A stretch of 64,000 nucleotides of DNA, taken from positions 14,315,386 to 14,379,385 of the forward strand of contig NC_088306.1 of the NCBI RefSeq assembly GCF_032854445.1. The letters are read 5' to 3'. The notes beneath the pieces are model-generated. The model made no database searches. It saw only the letters and a program-made list of their open reading frames with translations, and had not been told where the DNA came from. Below, piece after piece: positions 24,376 to 35,515 of the stretch. Made by a program: the position numbers and the translations under genes. Numbering within the stretch: position 1 is the stretch's first letter; each line of letters begins with the position of its first letter. The DNA comes from Liolophura sinensis (lineage: Eukaryota; Mollusca; Polyplacophora; Chitonida; Chitonidae).

Positions 24376-25117
24376 CCTTCCTGCTTGGACCATGCACCTA
24401 TGTCATTGAAAACTTGAAAACTGCTGAATACTTCTCGGTAACTACCTTCCGTTAGAACTGCATATATTTTTAAGAGTTACAGTGAGGCTAATTTTATTAA
24501 TGAAACTGGTGTTTGGGAATCTGAGTGGATATTGTTTAACTGGTTGTCGACCTGAATTGTGATTTGATTCTTGCGGTAATATTAGAGCTACATAGTACAT
24601 ACGACTATAACTTCCACAATTTCAACGGATTACATCTGATTCAGACACAATATGTAACATATTGGACCCGTAAAAGACTGATGAAAGTAACACTTTACCC
24701 TTCATAATAACTCTGTCATTTTTCATCGATACCAAAGACCTTGCACAAAGGACAAATTTAGATTTCTTAAATGTTGTTCATCTTAAAATCATTAGTGATT
24801 TCATGAAAAAACTTCACATTGAAGAGAGGTACCGCTATTTTTGCAGGATGACCTCTGAAAGTAGATGCATTTTTTATGGGGGGGGGGGGGGAATTTTACA
24901 TTAAGTCATTTTATATCTTCTATTCTCAAAAGCCCAGACATTTTAACAGCCTCTTTTTTGACAATGTAAATCATCACACTGAGGTTTAAGAAACACCCAG
25001 ACTACAAAATAACATAACTCCTGCAACCTGCTGGGCAACTAGTTTTCTTTTTCCTGTAATGCACTTTTCTCGATGTATTGGTTTATGTTTCAAAATGCAG
25101 GTCGCGAAGCGGATTAA
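24376..25117. other. Unannotated intergenic stretch
   Basis: Contains a 14-bp G tract at 24878-24891. Nothing else is supported. Confidence 0.45.
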
Positions 25118-25188
25118 TCGCTGTCACGCACCTGTCACATGGTGAGATAACTGACGTCACGGTGACGTCATAGCGATTATCACCTATC
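25118..25188. promoter_or_regulatory. Paired CRE-type palindromes inside a nested inverted repeat
   Basis: Two exact TGACGTCA sites (25152-25159 and 25163-25170) are separated by CGG. Inverted segments flank them: GGTGAGATAA with TTATCACC, and AATCGCT with AGCGATT. TGACGTCA is the known CREB/ATF site. Function is inferred only; no gene start is recognised next to it. Confidence 0.4.
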
Positions 25189-25350
25189 AACAGCTGGAAC
25201 TATTCTTCTTACACATCGGACTGTGGGGTATTTTTACATAATCCACTTTCTGCTCCTGAAAAATTATGATGGAAAACGGAGCTGAATCATGCATGTAAAT
25301 ATTTACTTCTTCCTTGTATATTTGAGTATCGTTTTTTTAAATACATGTAT

Positions 25351-25660
25351 ATAGATGAACAGTTATAAAACCTTAGTTGAGGTAAATTTAAAACACTGGT
25401 AGCCTACACAAGCAGGGTGAAAACACATCATTCTCCACTGTTACGCAGGAGTGCTCGTGAATTACATTCGCTTTGTGAGCACAGCTATACAGAGCCTTGT
25501 ACAGAAAAGCACAAAATAGCACACCACTGGTATCGACGTGTTTTAGACTCATTGTGTTCCTCCACTGACAAGAGGACGGGTTTCTCCGGTTAAATGTTAT
25601 CAATGTCCAACTATCACACTGCCGTGACTATTCAGATTTGACTCTCTGTGATGTAGTCAT
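25351..25660 (-). repeat. Family B repeat interrupted by about 200 bp
   Basis: GATGAACAGTTATAAAACC to TTGAGGTAAATTT (25351-25394), then CCAACTATCACACTGCCGTG and TTTGACTCTCTGTGATG (25595-25660). The interruption is unassigned. Confidence 0.6.
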
Positions 25661-26282
25661 TTGTATTAGTCAGGCTGTTGGAGAGCTCCACAGGAAGTTC
25701 CTCTCTTTGCAAACATGCGTGTCATTGGCAAGGCAAAATTTGACAGGAAGTGAGCCATGTGATTTGGTCTTAGGCCCCTATTAATTTTCCATAACGTTTA
25801 ATACTATTTCCCAAACTTTTAATACTCGGTGCAAACTTGGCCCAGCCTGTAAGAAGGCAGCCATAAAAATCTTGACACAGGTTGACAGTCAAAATCTGGA
25901 CCTTCCATGCCAGTAGGTGGGAGGGGAGCCTCATCAAGCAGCTCAAAAAGACTTTACACCCTAAAATACACAGAATTACATCCCGAAAATCGAAAGTGCT
26001 AATAGGGTACTCATTCCATTTCTTGGACAGCCAACATGCTCATTTACATGATTGAATCCTGTTATATGTGGAAACCAACAGGATTTCTTGGTAGCCTTGG
26101 CTGTATAGTTCAAGGTTGGAGGGAACAGGAGGCCTCGCGCTATATGATACACCCCAGCGTCATTTAACCTTTTCAATGTATTTGTTTTATTGATTCCTCA
26201 CATCATACTCGATAACCAAACCTTTCCAACTGACATTGCCTTGGAAATGAGCTGCCATTACAAAAAACGGACTTCAAGACAG
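25661..26282. other. Unannotated intergenic stretch
   Basis: No supported gene or repeat. Confidence 0.45.
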
Positions 26283-26436
26283 CAATTTGAGTAATTCTAG
26301 AATAAAATCCTAACTAAGGTAAATTGACTAGAGGCTGTAGTTCACCCGCTGCTTGTGACTATTTGCCAGCTATCACACTGTCGTCGCTGCTCTGTTTTTT
26401 CTCTTTATGCTGTACGTCTTAATTATACTAGTCACA
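26283..26436 (-). repeat. Family B repeat with internal deletion
   Basis: GAGTAATTCTAGAATAAAATCC joins the two ends of the family directly, then CTATCACACTGTCGTCGCTG and GTCTTAATTATACT. The same internal segment, from the TCACTGCTC region to AACTGTTC, is missing. Confidence 0.8.
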
Positions 26437-27604
26437 GTAAATTAGTTTCTATGTTGTCAAGGACAAATACTGCATGGGAAAGTAAAATAGTTTCTTACAG
26501 ATATTTCTTAACTATAAATGGACGGATCTTTGTGTAAATTATTGGTATGCATAAATTATCAGTGTAAAAATACGTTTATTTTTTGAATGCATCAATTTTA
26601 TTTCTATTTACGCTTCTAGAGCCCTTGGTGAAGTTACATTGTGTTTTGACGGCGAGATATCCGCCACCTTTGTCACATTGTAAATGTAAACCAATTTTCA
26701 AAGTTAAATGCACAAACATCCATAAATCACTTGGAATTAATGGGGTTTTAAAAATAACTTGGTTGATTTCTTGATGAGGGTTATTTTTCACGCTACAACA
26801 CAGCGAGTTTTTCAGCCATGATTAGAGTCTAGAGTGAGCGTAATTTATTCATATTAGTTATGTAGGTCGAGAATAAGGAACAAATAACACATTTTTCATT
26901 TGGCTCTTATAAAGATCGCGATTGTTATATATTTCCTAGATTAATCTATTCTCGGGCCTAAAAAACATTGTGCACACGTGAATCCACTGTTAAATTAGCT
27001 TGCACCCTATGCCCGAATCAGCCGACCTGAGGTAATCTGACGACTTAATTCTCTGATTATTATTAAATTTTTGTTGTTAATTTCAATCTATCCGGTTTGG
27101 CCAGAACAGGTGCTTAACTCGAGCTTATGACTCATCCATCTGGGCACCTGTAATTCGACCACCATCTTTCATAGCCGAGAAAAATAGAAGTCTTAACCTA
27201 CTTTTCACGAGTTAAATATGACCTGGACATCTTGAGCTGCTTGATTTATTTTTAATGGACGCTTTAGTATACTTTTTTTTTGCAACTCACAAACTTAAAA
27301 TTACTGGTGACAGTGAGGAACAAATGTCTGCAAAGTGAAATAATTCAAGCAACGGTGATATTGTTATCCCTTTGCACAAAGTCACAACTTCTCTAGGTTT
27401 ACAGTGTGACAACAACGTGCGTGTTTTTAACATATGGTTTAGTTCTTTTTGGTTGTTGTTGAAAAAATGTAATTATACTTGTGCTTAAAAGGTTGAAAAA
27501 CCACCTGGTTTCCATAGTAACTGGATGATGTGGACATTGTTGGTTATCAATAGCAGTATACAGTTATACCCAACAATTGCCACAACTGCAGACAAAAACA
27601 TTCT
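26437..27604. other. Unannotated intergenic stretch
   Basis: Two opposite short ORFs at about 26580-26790 overlap each other and show no coding character. Confidence 0.45.
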
Positions 27605-27660
27605 GCGTACTTGCGAATGTCTGTCAGCAGCCTGCAGATGGTCGTAGGTTTCCCCCGTTC
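27605..27660 (+). mobile_element. SINE A body fragment
   Basis: GTCTGTCAGCAGCCTGCAGA-TGGTCGTAGGTTTCCCCC. Confidence 0.7.
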
Positions 27661-27889
27661 TAAAAAGAAGATTTGCTATTAGAAATACCACAGAATCTCG
27701 AAGCTTGAATCACTCATGAGAATGCTTTGTGTTTTAACATCAGTTGCGTGCTGACTCATGTTTACGTGTCAGCTGCGCACACCTTGTCGTGTGGTACGTC
27801 AATTACGACATTAACCTCTGTGGAGATGAGTCTGAAGAAAGTTTGTTGTCAGCCAGCTATTTATAGTTGCTCCTCGCTGAATTGAAGGT

Positions 27890-28200
27890 CACTACTGCTG
27901 GCAAGCACTGGCATTCTAGACTACAAATGAAGATATTGCAAGCTACAAACACCGGCATCCAACGTTATAAATGGTGATATTACAAGCTACAAATGGTGGC
28001 TCTCTGCGTTACCAATGGTGATTTTATAGGCTATGCAAAAATGGATGCATTCTAAGTTAGAAACTATGGCAGTCTACGGTATTAATGCTTCCCTCACAGA
28101 TACCAAATGGCAGCATTCTACAGTATATAATCTGGCATTACAGTAACAAATTCTGGCATTTAAGATTATGGAAGCTGATGCAGTGTAGAACGCATGTTGT
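27890..28200. repeat. Degenerate tandem array, unit about 28 bp
   Basis: Recurring pattern of TACAAATGG, TGGCATTCTA and AAGCTACAAA in variable spacing. The units are too diverged for exact borders. Confidence 0.5.
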
Positions 28201-28317
28201 ACAGCGTATAAGTGATTTATGTACGTATGCTAGGGATTTTACCGCATTATGAACAATTTTCAGCCATATAATGACGACGAATGGGTATATATTATATCTT
28301 TTTGTGGTAGAACGAGT

Positions 28318-28470
28318 CTAAGCCGCCGCCACTGAAGTATCATGCTGGCGATACCTGTGATGACACCCCACCCAGTTACATTATACTGACACCGGTTCTA
28401 ACGTCTCGGTGCTGAGCGCCAACTAGGCATCAACTAGTACCATTATTAAAATCGTTGATTTGGGTATTGG
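28318..28470 (-). mobile_element. SINE D middle fragment
   Basis: GCCGCCACTGAAGTATCATG, TATACTGACACCGGTTCTAA, GCTGAGCGCCAACTAGGCA and TACCATTATTAAAATCGTTG align with 62500-62665. Confidence 0.65.
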
Positions 28471-30207
28471 CCTTATCATTATTGACACTTCGTGTCCTTG
28501 ACTAATTAAATCACATGTTCGAGTGTATAATCATCTGTTCAGTTCAGGCAGATAGATGAGGTGTAATTGACGTATTTCTCCGTGATGACCTTTTCTACTT
28601 TTGAGTGGAGATCCCTATGGTCTGTATGATAGCATCGATAAGATGGCAGCTTCTCTGGTTATATCCGAATGTACAGAATTCTTCATCGAAAAGTTGCTGC
28701 AATCAATTAATTAACAACTGGCAGATCGATCAGATGTTCTACAACCTGTCCTGCAAATTTCACTTCGTCCTCGCTTTCAGGTTGGGTCGACGCTCCGTAT
28801 GACAACATAAAATCTCAAGATTTCTGGTATGGACAGGAGAAAGGGAAAGGTGGTTGGGGGGGGGGGGGGGTATTAATGTGTTTTACATTGTCTACCTGGC
28901 AATGACAAGAATCTCCATTGTTTCGACTTGATAAATCGTCTTTGGAGGCCACACAGCGGTTTTTATCGACGGGTAATTTCCCTAGTTACTAGAACTGGCA
29001 CAATTGGCCTGAAATTGTTGGCAATTGTCTAGAATCTATGATGGATGAGTACTTATACTTGTAATTATCATAATGACATTTCTTACCTACTTGTACTCAA
29101 CCTGATGAAATATAGTTCGCAGGCCCATGGCTCCGCGCAACACAGAAGTCTTGTCTATTAATAATGGTCAAGGCTATAACACGTGGTTAGGAGGTACGGA
29201 GACAGAAAAAAGTTTAAGAACAATATATTAACAAGCATGATGGCTGTCCAGGTGATGGATTACAAGTGAGGAAGGAGGAAGGGGGTTGGGTATTGATCAA
29301 AAACGGTGTTCTAAGCCTGGTATCGTCTCATATCAAAAGTACCTGACAAATTTCTGACCTAAACTATCAACTATCGGAAAGGCTAACATTAAAATTACGT
29401 TTGAGTCGATTGAGCCCAGGAGGGTCTCAGTCAGTTAAGTTCTTTTATTTCACCTTTTGTTTGTGACCAGCTCATGTCACCGTATCAGCTACTTTAATGT
29501 GGCATACTTTTCTTTAAGGTACATGTTACATACATCTAGGCGTCATTTCAAAATCGTTTTGCGAATTCTATACTTCAAAACAAAAAATCCGGGATGAAAA
29601 TTTGCCTCCTGTGTTTGTATACCTGTCCTTTTTTTAATTTCCGGTGACCTCCACCTGACTCCCGTGGCCCCAATCATAGAGATGTTTTATTACTCAAGGA
29701 GTCCAATTTCCAGGGTGGTGTAAAAAAAAGACTCAAAGTTTATAGCCATGTATGGTAACTCGTTTTTTATTAGTCTTTAATTTTTAAACAAAAAGTTGTT
29801 GACATCTTTATCCCAGTTGTGTCATACAGAAGTATCAGTATTATTTATTGTCCAGTTTTTGTAACCAGATTCTATTTCTGGCTGTTTTCAACGTGTTAAA
29901 TTGCGGATAATTTGACACCTGTTTTTTTTATCTCTATCTCCGTTTATACCAAGGTTGTTTTCATTACACCGTTTACCATTTTGTCACCAGAATAAGAGCG
30001 TGTTTGAAAACCGTCAAAACAAGTCCCTGGATGACCTCTGGGATGACGATAACGGCAGTTTCCGCTTCCAAACCTGTCAAAGAGCTTCTACTTTGCTGTT
30101 TTATGCTGAGACTAAGCAGCTGTAGGAGTCATTCCTTGTTGTTTAATAAAGAACAACTAACACAGCTTCATTTTTTACTTCATTCTACCTGAGTCATCGT
30201 GCTAGAG
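28471..30207. other. Unannotated intergenic stretch
   Basis: Poly-G tract at 28856-28870. No supported gene. Confidence 0.45.
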
Positions 30208-30375
30208 GTCTGTAAATTGCAACTGTTTAAGCACTTATAGGAACCATTTGAATAAAACCATGTAAACTGAGGTAAATTGACAGAGGGGGTGTTTTTCCGC
30301 ATGTCATTTTTTTCAATTATCACACTGTCGTTGCTGCGCAGGTTTTACTCTCTATGCTGTATATCTTTGTAATAA
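30208..30375 (-). repeat. Family B repeat
   Basis: TTGAATAAAACCATGTAAAC, GAGGTAAATTGACAGAGGG, CACACTGTCGTTGCTGCG and CTCTCTATGCTGTATATC. It is followed by CTGTCTGC-type short repeats to about 30435. Confidence 0.8.
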
Positions 30376-30849
30376 CTCTGTTTGTCTATATGTATGACTG
30401 TCCGTCTGCCTGTCTGACTGTCTGCCTGTCTGTCATATTTTATAACACGGACCGTTTACTCAACACCTCTTGAGTACACCATGATATTACCATTTTGGAC
30501 AGGCTCAGGGGATTACATATACTTCGAAATTGCGCTGTCTCATTAACTTATGATTCACTCTTGAAACATTTCAGGAATTAAGAACTCACCGTTTCCTAAC
30601 GACTATCCTGTGACGTCCTTAAATCTACAATATTTGATTTATTTTTTAAAACTCGAGAGTTTTTATCTTCCTGCGGAAGTTGAAATGAAAACAGTAATAA
30701 AGGCTTTTAGGACTTTTGGCCAATCGGTATAAGGCTTTAATAACAATAATGGCAAATGAAAAGGGTGAGTTTGAATTAATGACCAATAAAATACTTAACA
30801 AAGATAAACACTGACTGATTGTATCTCGCGATGGACGTTTTGAGTGAAT

Positions 30850-31134
30850 AATCATGAAAATCATCCGGGCCGCAATAAAGGAGAAGGCAAATGGGTTATA
30901 GCATCAATCTATTGGGGGAAAGTACACGTCGTCCATCACACTCCATCTCCCCGTATAGTGGAGTCTCTGGAACCCTCAAATCGACACTGTCGCCATTGGT
31001 CTACGGGTACTCGTTCAGGATCTGTGCAATGTCTGAGGAAGCTTCGTCTGCTTAAGAACTCACCTTCCCAGCCCATCTCAATGCGTTTAATCAAGTTAAG
31101 GTCTGGGGAACGTAAAGACATTTTCATGACATTA
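30850..31134 (-). pseudogene. Tc1-type transposase relic, left copy
   Basis: Minus-strand translation includes SPDLNLIKRIEMGWEGEF and DQWRQCRFEGSRDST. It matches the C-terminal catalytic end of Tc1-like transposases, where SPDLNPIE precedes a Trp-bearing helix and a conserved EW/QW motif. The glutamate that ends the usual DD(34)E signature region is replaced (LIK). Stops remove the end, and the N-terminal part falls into the assembly gap. Confidence 0.75.
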
Positions 31135-31334
31135 NNNNNNNNNNNNNNNNNNNNNNNNNNNNNNNNNNNNNNNNNNNNNNNNNNNNNNNNNNNNNNNNNN
31201 NNNNNNNNNNNNNNNNNNNNNNNNNNNNNNNNNNNNNNNNNNNNNNNNNNNNNNNNNNNNNNNNNNNNNNNNNNNNNNNNNNNNNNNNNNNNNNNNNNNN
31301 NNNNNNNNNNNNNNNNNNNNNNNNNNNNNNNNNN
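31135..31334. other. Assembly gap, 200 N
   Basis: Exactly 200 undetermined bases, probably a fixed-size placeholder. Reading frames across it are meaningless. The sequence on both sides is the same transposase relic. Confidence 0.99.
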
Positions 31335-31690
31335 TTTATCATCCGGGCAGCAATGAAGGAGACGGCAAATAGGTTATAGCATCAATCTATTGGGGGAAAG
31401 TACACGTCGTCCCATCACACCCCATCTCCTCGGTATAGTGGAGTCTCTGGAACCCTCAAATCGACACTGTCGCCATTGGTCTACGAGTACTCGTTCAGAA
31501 TCTGTGCAATGTCTGAGGAAGCTTCGTCTGCTGAAGAACTCATCTTCCCAGCTCATCTCAATGCGTTTAATCAAGTTAAGGTCTGGGGAACGTGAAGACA
31601 TTTCATGACATTAACACCGACTTCATTCAAGAAGTTGCATGTCTCAGCTATCGTATCGGGCGTGGGGTTGTGATGTTAAATTATCAGTCC
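31335..31690 (-). pseudogene. Tc1-type transposase relic, right copy
   Basis: Extends further upstream than the left copy. In one minus frame: HHNPTPDTIAETCNFLNEVG then VNVMKC. A frameshift then leads to SSRSPDLNLIKRIEMSWED and LVDQWRQCRFEG. Known: Tc1 proteins have HDNARPH...FL...V..WP..SPDLNPIE in this order. Here a frameshift and a changed HDN show it is dead. No inverted repeat ends were found. Confidence 0.8.
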
Positions 31691-32189
31691 AGGGCCATGT
31701 ACGTTGATATATGCATGCTTCGACAGTTTTATCAGTGTGAAGTTATCGTTGCATTTTTTCCTAATAAAAACTATGCTGTAATCCATTTATCTACATCCGG
31801 ATGACAGGGTCATGATAAATATCTCTTTTCATCAGTATGCATGATTCAATACTTTCATCGTTATCTGCAATGAAAAAAGGCGAGTTTTCGATTTTTTTTA
31901 AGGTACGTATAGGCCTATTAGGTAGATTTAGTCCTAGATTTAGAAAGACGTGTTGCAATCGGGGCCAATCGCTAAAGAGAGTCTTATAATTCCATGCTAT
32001 CGGTATACTATAGTTTTTACAAGCTGTCCTTAAAAATGTATGGGACGCATGATTAATTTCCTAGACATTAACGGTAGACATCTTAATTGAAAATGATGTT
32101 TACTACCAGAACAGTGTGCTGCAGAGAAGACTGATCTGCTTGAAAGCTAACTGAGTTAGCTCTTTATCAATACGGGAGAATACGGAATG
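31691..32189. other. Unannotated intergenic stretch
   Basis: May contain the rest of the Tc1 relic, but I see no readable transposase motif. Confidence 0.4.
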
Positions 32190-32360
32190 GATAGTGAAAT
32201 AAGTGATGTTGACCAATGGTCACACGTAACCAGTGAGATACAATTTTTGTCGGTTTACCTCAGGGTTTTAATCGAATTATTTATTACACTGGCATGTTAA
32301 TAAATATGCAATTCAAACGCCTCTAGAGTCATAACTTCAGCAAAATTAGGTAAAAGAAAT
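32190..32360 (+). repeat. Family B repeat, diverged
   Basis: CCAATGGTCACACGTAACCA-GTGAGATAC, TTTACCTCAGGGTTTTAATC, TCAGCAAAATTAGGTAAAAG. Confidence 0.7.
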
Positions 32361-32394
32361 CTAAAATATGAAGTAAAGTTCATACAGACAACTG

Positions 32395-32782
32395 AAAACT
32401 ATGCTTAGTGGTACTTTCATTTATTCTTTAAGGTGTTGAAAGGCATTCAAATTTTTGGATATTGTGGTGGGCTTTATGCCCCATATTGACTGTATCTAGG
32501 AACTCTGACGTCACATCACTTTTTTAGCTGATGTTCACCTGAAGAAGCGAATTTTTGAGAACATTATTTCAGTAATCTTTTACTCGTGGGTGAAAAGAAT
32601 TATTCGAACATTCAGTGTCGTGATCAGAGTTGGAAAAACTTCCTGTGAAGTCAGAGTTCCTAAACTCTGGTTGTATGGTTCATAAAGCCCACCTTTGAAT
32701 TCAAATGTTTGAACGCTTTTAACTCTTTTCACAAAAATCTAAAAAAAAAAACATAAATGAAAGTACATTTATTCATAGTTTT
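32395..32782. mobile_element. Foldback or MITE-like element with long inverted ends
   Basis: The arms 32395-32516 and 32643-32782 are imperfect inverted repeats of about 125 bp. Shared segments, read inward from each end, are AAAACTATG, GTACTTTCATTTAT, GTGGGCTTTATG and TAGGAACTCTGAC.TCAC. The interior has no ORF. No target-site duplication is obvious. Confidence 0.75.
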
Positions 32783-32835
32783 AAGTGGTCTATTTAATGA
32801 TGCTTAGTTCGACTTTAGTGATCTTTTCCTTTAAG

Positions 32836-32970
32836 TAAAAACAATGCAGTGATGTAAATTGCATTACTCCATCACTCCATTTGCCTTCAGAGACGTGACG
32901 TTATGTGTCAACATTTCAGAGTGCCGTGCCCCAGGTTTTACCCACCATGCTGTAGTCTTTGTGTCTAAAC
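32836..32970 (+). repeat. Family B scraps
   Basis: ACAATGCAGTGATGTAAATTG (32845-32865) is family B; CCAGGTTTTACCCACCATGC-TGTAGTC resembles the inverted opposite end. Confidence 0.45.
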
Positions 32971-33067
32971 AGTCTACCAGCCGTCAACCATAATGGACGT
33001 TTAGGACCATTTCTGTCTGACCTGGCATTTGTGCAAGGGGTGATGCCGTGATCAATTCTATTCACAT

Positions 33068-33290
33068 GTTTGATTGTTGTTTGACGCCACACTGAAGGAA
33101 TTTTCACTTATGTGATGGAGGTCACATTTATGGGTGCCTGGCGTCACTGACGAACATTCTCACAAGGGACACAGATATCCACGTCATACTAGTGGAAGAT
33201 ACGCGGCAGTCAACGAACGCATGAACTGTCATACGAGTTTCGTGGACCGCATATTCTCACCAAGGCCCAACGATCAACTGGAGCGGCAAT
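33068..33290 (-). mobile_element. SINE relic with Meta-type tail
   Basis: On the minus strand the 3' end reads CACATAAGTGAAAATTCC, GTGTGGCGTCAAACAACAAT and CAAACA, a third tail variant. The upstream part (CTTGGTGAGAATATGCGG) is unassigned. Confidence 0.45.
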
Positions 33291-33722
33291 TCTGAAATAC
33301 AGTTCAATTATGAAATGGCCAGAATTTCACATGTATCAGCTGCCATTTTTGGCTGTGGATTTAGCTAATGGATGGCGAATGTACAACATGTTCTAGTTAT
33401 TTGAGAGTAATGTGATGCTGGCATGCACCATTTCAACAAGTTACCTTATAGCACATGACTTGCTATTAGATTTATTGGATAAGCTACCTAATGGACCTAC
33501 AGTCAACTACATGTACTAGTTTTTAGGAATATATTGCAATGACGTTTATTAATATTTAAGGAAAACTGACTTATAACACATATCATACCCAAATTAGACT
33601 TTTTATATAAAAGAACTACGAACATGTGGCAATGCTCTAGCTTACTGTAGATCTTCTTTTCAGAATGATTTAATACTTGGTTGTTTTGTATCAGTATAGT
33701 ATTATCGTTAATAGGGATTACA

Positions 33723-34015
33723 CTTTCTGAATATAGCACAGATTCAGTGCTGAAATTTGGCTGAGACCACTGCGGGTTTCAAACCAGCGACTTCAGAGTG
33801 AGGCACCAAATCGCCAGCAATACATGTCAACCGTCTAGACCACTCGACCAACAGGCCTTCCACAAAAATAGAAGGTAGTTGACCTTTACAGTGAATATAC
33901 TTTCTGAATATAGCACAGATTCTAGTGATGAAATTTGGCTGAAACCACTGCGAGTTTCGAACCAGCGACTTCAGAGTCAGGCACCAAATCGCCAGCAATA
34001 CATGTCAATCATCTA
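33723..34015 (-). mobile_element. Two tandem tRNA-Leu-like SINE segments
   Basis: Copy 1 is 33723-33895 and copy 2 is 33899-34015. Minus strand of copy 1: GGCCTGTTGGTCGAGTGGTC (A-box arm), GCGATTTGGTGCC and CGCTGGTTTGAAACCC (B box), then GCTATATTCAGAAAGT. Copy 2 repeats it about 175 bp on but lacks the A-box arm. Confidence 0.65.
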
Positions 34016-34380
34016 ATCCCTATTTTAGTACCTATCTGTATCAGTATAGAATATATGATTTTGATTTTCGCCGAGTTAACTAAAATTGTTTATGTGGGAA
34101 TACTCACTGAAAGGGTTTTCTATCGAGTGTTACAAGCTCAATTTCTTCATAGCCTCATATTTTCGTTATAATCTATTCTCCTGAATAGATCCCAGTCAAG
34201 CAAATATCAAGCGGAAAATGAGCAGTTAAGACGGGTATTACCAGTAGTCAGAACAAAAATGCCATTTGTTTTTGTACTTGGCCAAGACTAACATTAAGAT
34301 GTAAGTTTGGCTTGACTTTCGAATCACTTTTCATCAACCGAACTTTGGTTCCTTTGCACTGCTATGAAATGTGATGACAA

Positions 34381-34590
34381 TGCAGAATGTGAGTAATTCT
34401 AGACCACTGATGTCAAATACACTGCAATTAACATGAATGTACTTTTGTTTATCGAGTCCTGCTTCAGACATGGTGCTAGGGGACAGTCAAATTTGCTACT
34501 AATTAACCATTACATGAAGAGTTAAAATAAAACTTTGCATTTGCAAATTATCACACTGGCTCTGGTTTCATTCTCTATTCTACTGACTTC
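34381..34590 (-). repeat. Family B repeat
   Basis: GAGTAATTCTAGACCACTGA, CACTGCAATTAACATGAATG, CATGGTGCTAGGGGACAG and TTATCACACTGGCTCTGG. The core is shortened. Confidence 0.75.
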
Positions 34591-34881
34591 TGTGTGGAAT
34601 AAGCTCTAGTTATGTATGTAAGACCTGGAGTATTTTCGTACACACTGTCAACTATAAGTGGAATATGTGTACTGTACAGGGTCGTGACTAGATGTACGTG
34701 TCGCTGAAGTGAGCGTTGAGGGTAGTCAAAGGGAGATAACCACTGTACAGTTTCGTGTAGTCTTGGTGTTGCACCTGTCGCATTCGGGCAAGATTTTCCT
34801 CCGAAATGAAGAATACTGGGACACTGATTGGATAATACTTCCACACAGGTATTTAACGTTGTTGATACACTATAAAATTAT

Positions 34882-34926
34882 GCGATCTGTCAGCAACCTG
34901 TGGATGGTCGTGGGTTTCCCCCGGGA
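34882..34926 (+). mobile_element. SINE A body fragment
   Basis: GTCAGCAACCTGTGGATGGT-CGTGGGTTTCCCCCGG only. Confidence 0.7.
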
Positions 34927-35015
34927 TACAACTGAACACTTTTTGCCCAGTGATATTATTAAACCACGTGGAGGTTACCAAGGTGACAAAATGTTGTGAT
35001 CGTAAATAATGGTGG

Positions 35016-35315
35016 TCATCCTGGATTGATTTTTAATATGTTATAGAGGAAAATGCAAGCTGCATGTAGTGGCACGACAGGGCGCCGAGAGAAAATTAAG
35101 GGACATATTTTTGGGAATGAAGTTGTCAAATTTACTACATAAGTTTTAAGGAAATCATTGTCCTCGAGTAAACCATGAGCCGCATTAGGACCCGCGGATA
35201 GTTCTGAGCCGCCTCCGTGGCTGTCCGTGGCGATCTGTAGAGAAACTTCCGTCCGTGGCCTAACCGTGGTGATACCTTGACCGTATAGGTAGTCCAGGAG
35301 ACTGTTGGGGTACAT
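35016..35315 (-). CDS. Possible coding exon, unrecognised
   Basis: The minus ORF starts MYPNSLLDYLYGQG and remains balanced in Glu, Asp, Gly, Ala and Arg for about 60 codons before turning hydrophobic. Its first half (35150-35315) is CpG-rich, unlike its surroundings. The start has A at -3. No known domain, signal peptide or membrane segment was recognised. A possible donor TTAT|GTAGTA near 35140 would end the exon after about 58 codons. It could be a first coding exon, a decayed gene or chance. Confidence 0.3.
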   Translation of the reverse strand: MYPNSLLDYLYGQGITTVRPRTEVSLQIATDSHGGGSELSAGPNAAHGLLEDNDFLKTYVVNLTTSFPKICPLIFSRRPVVPLHAACIFLYNILKINPG

Positions 35316-35394
35316 ATTTTGTTATCGACAACTTATGTTCTAGCAGCATACACTATTTGAATACTGATTTTACTCAGTCGCCTAGAACATGTCA

Positions 35395-35515
35395 CTGAGT
35401 CAGTCACTGTTGACTGCTTCTCTTACTGTTATTAACCCGGATCGTCCATCTTGGTTAACGGTTGGTATAAGAATGTCTGTTTTGATGCATAGATTTGAAG
35501 TGTTTAAAACATCCT
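35395..35515 (+). repeat. Family C repeat
   Basis: CTGTTGACTGCTTCTCTTAC, GGATCGTCCATCTTGGTTAA and GATGCATAGATTTGA. Confidence 0.6.

Noticed and set aside
30844-31356. 170-codon ORF across the assembly gap
   Set aside because: Most of it is N; on the other strand the same DNA is a Tc1 transposase relic.
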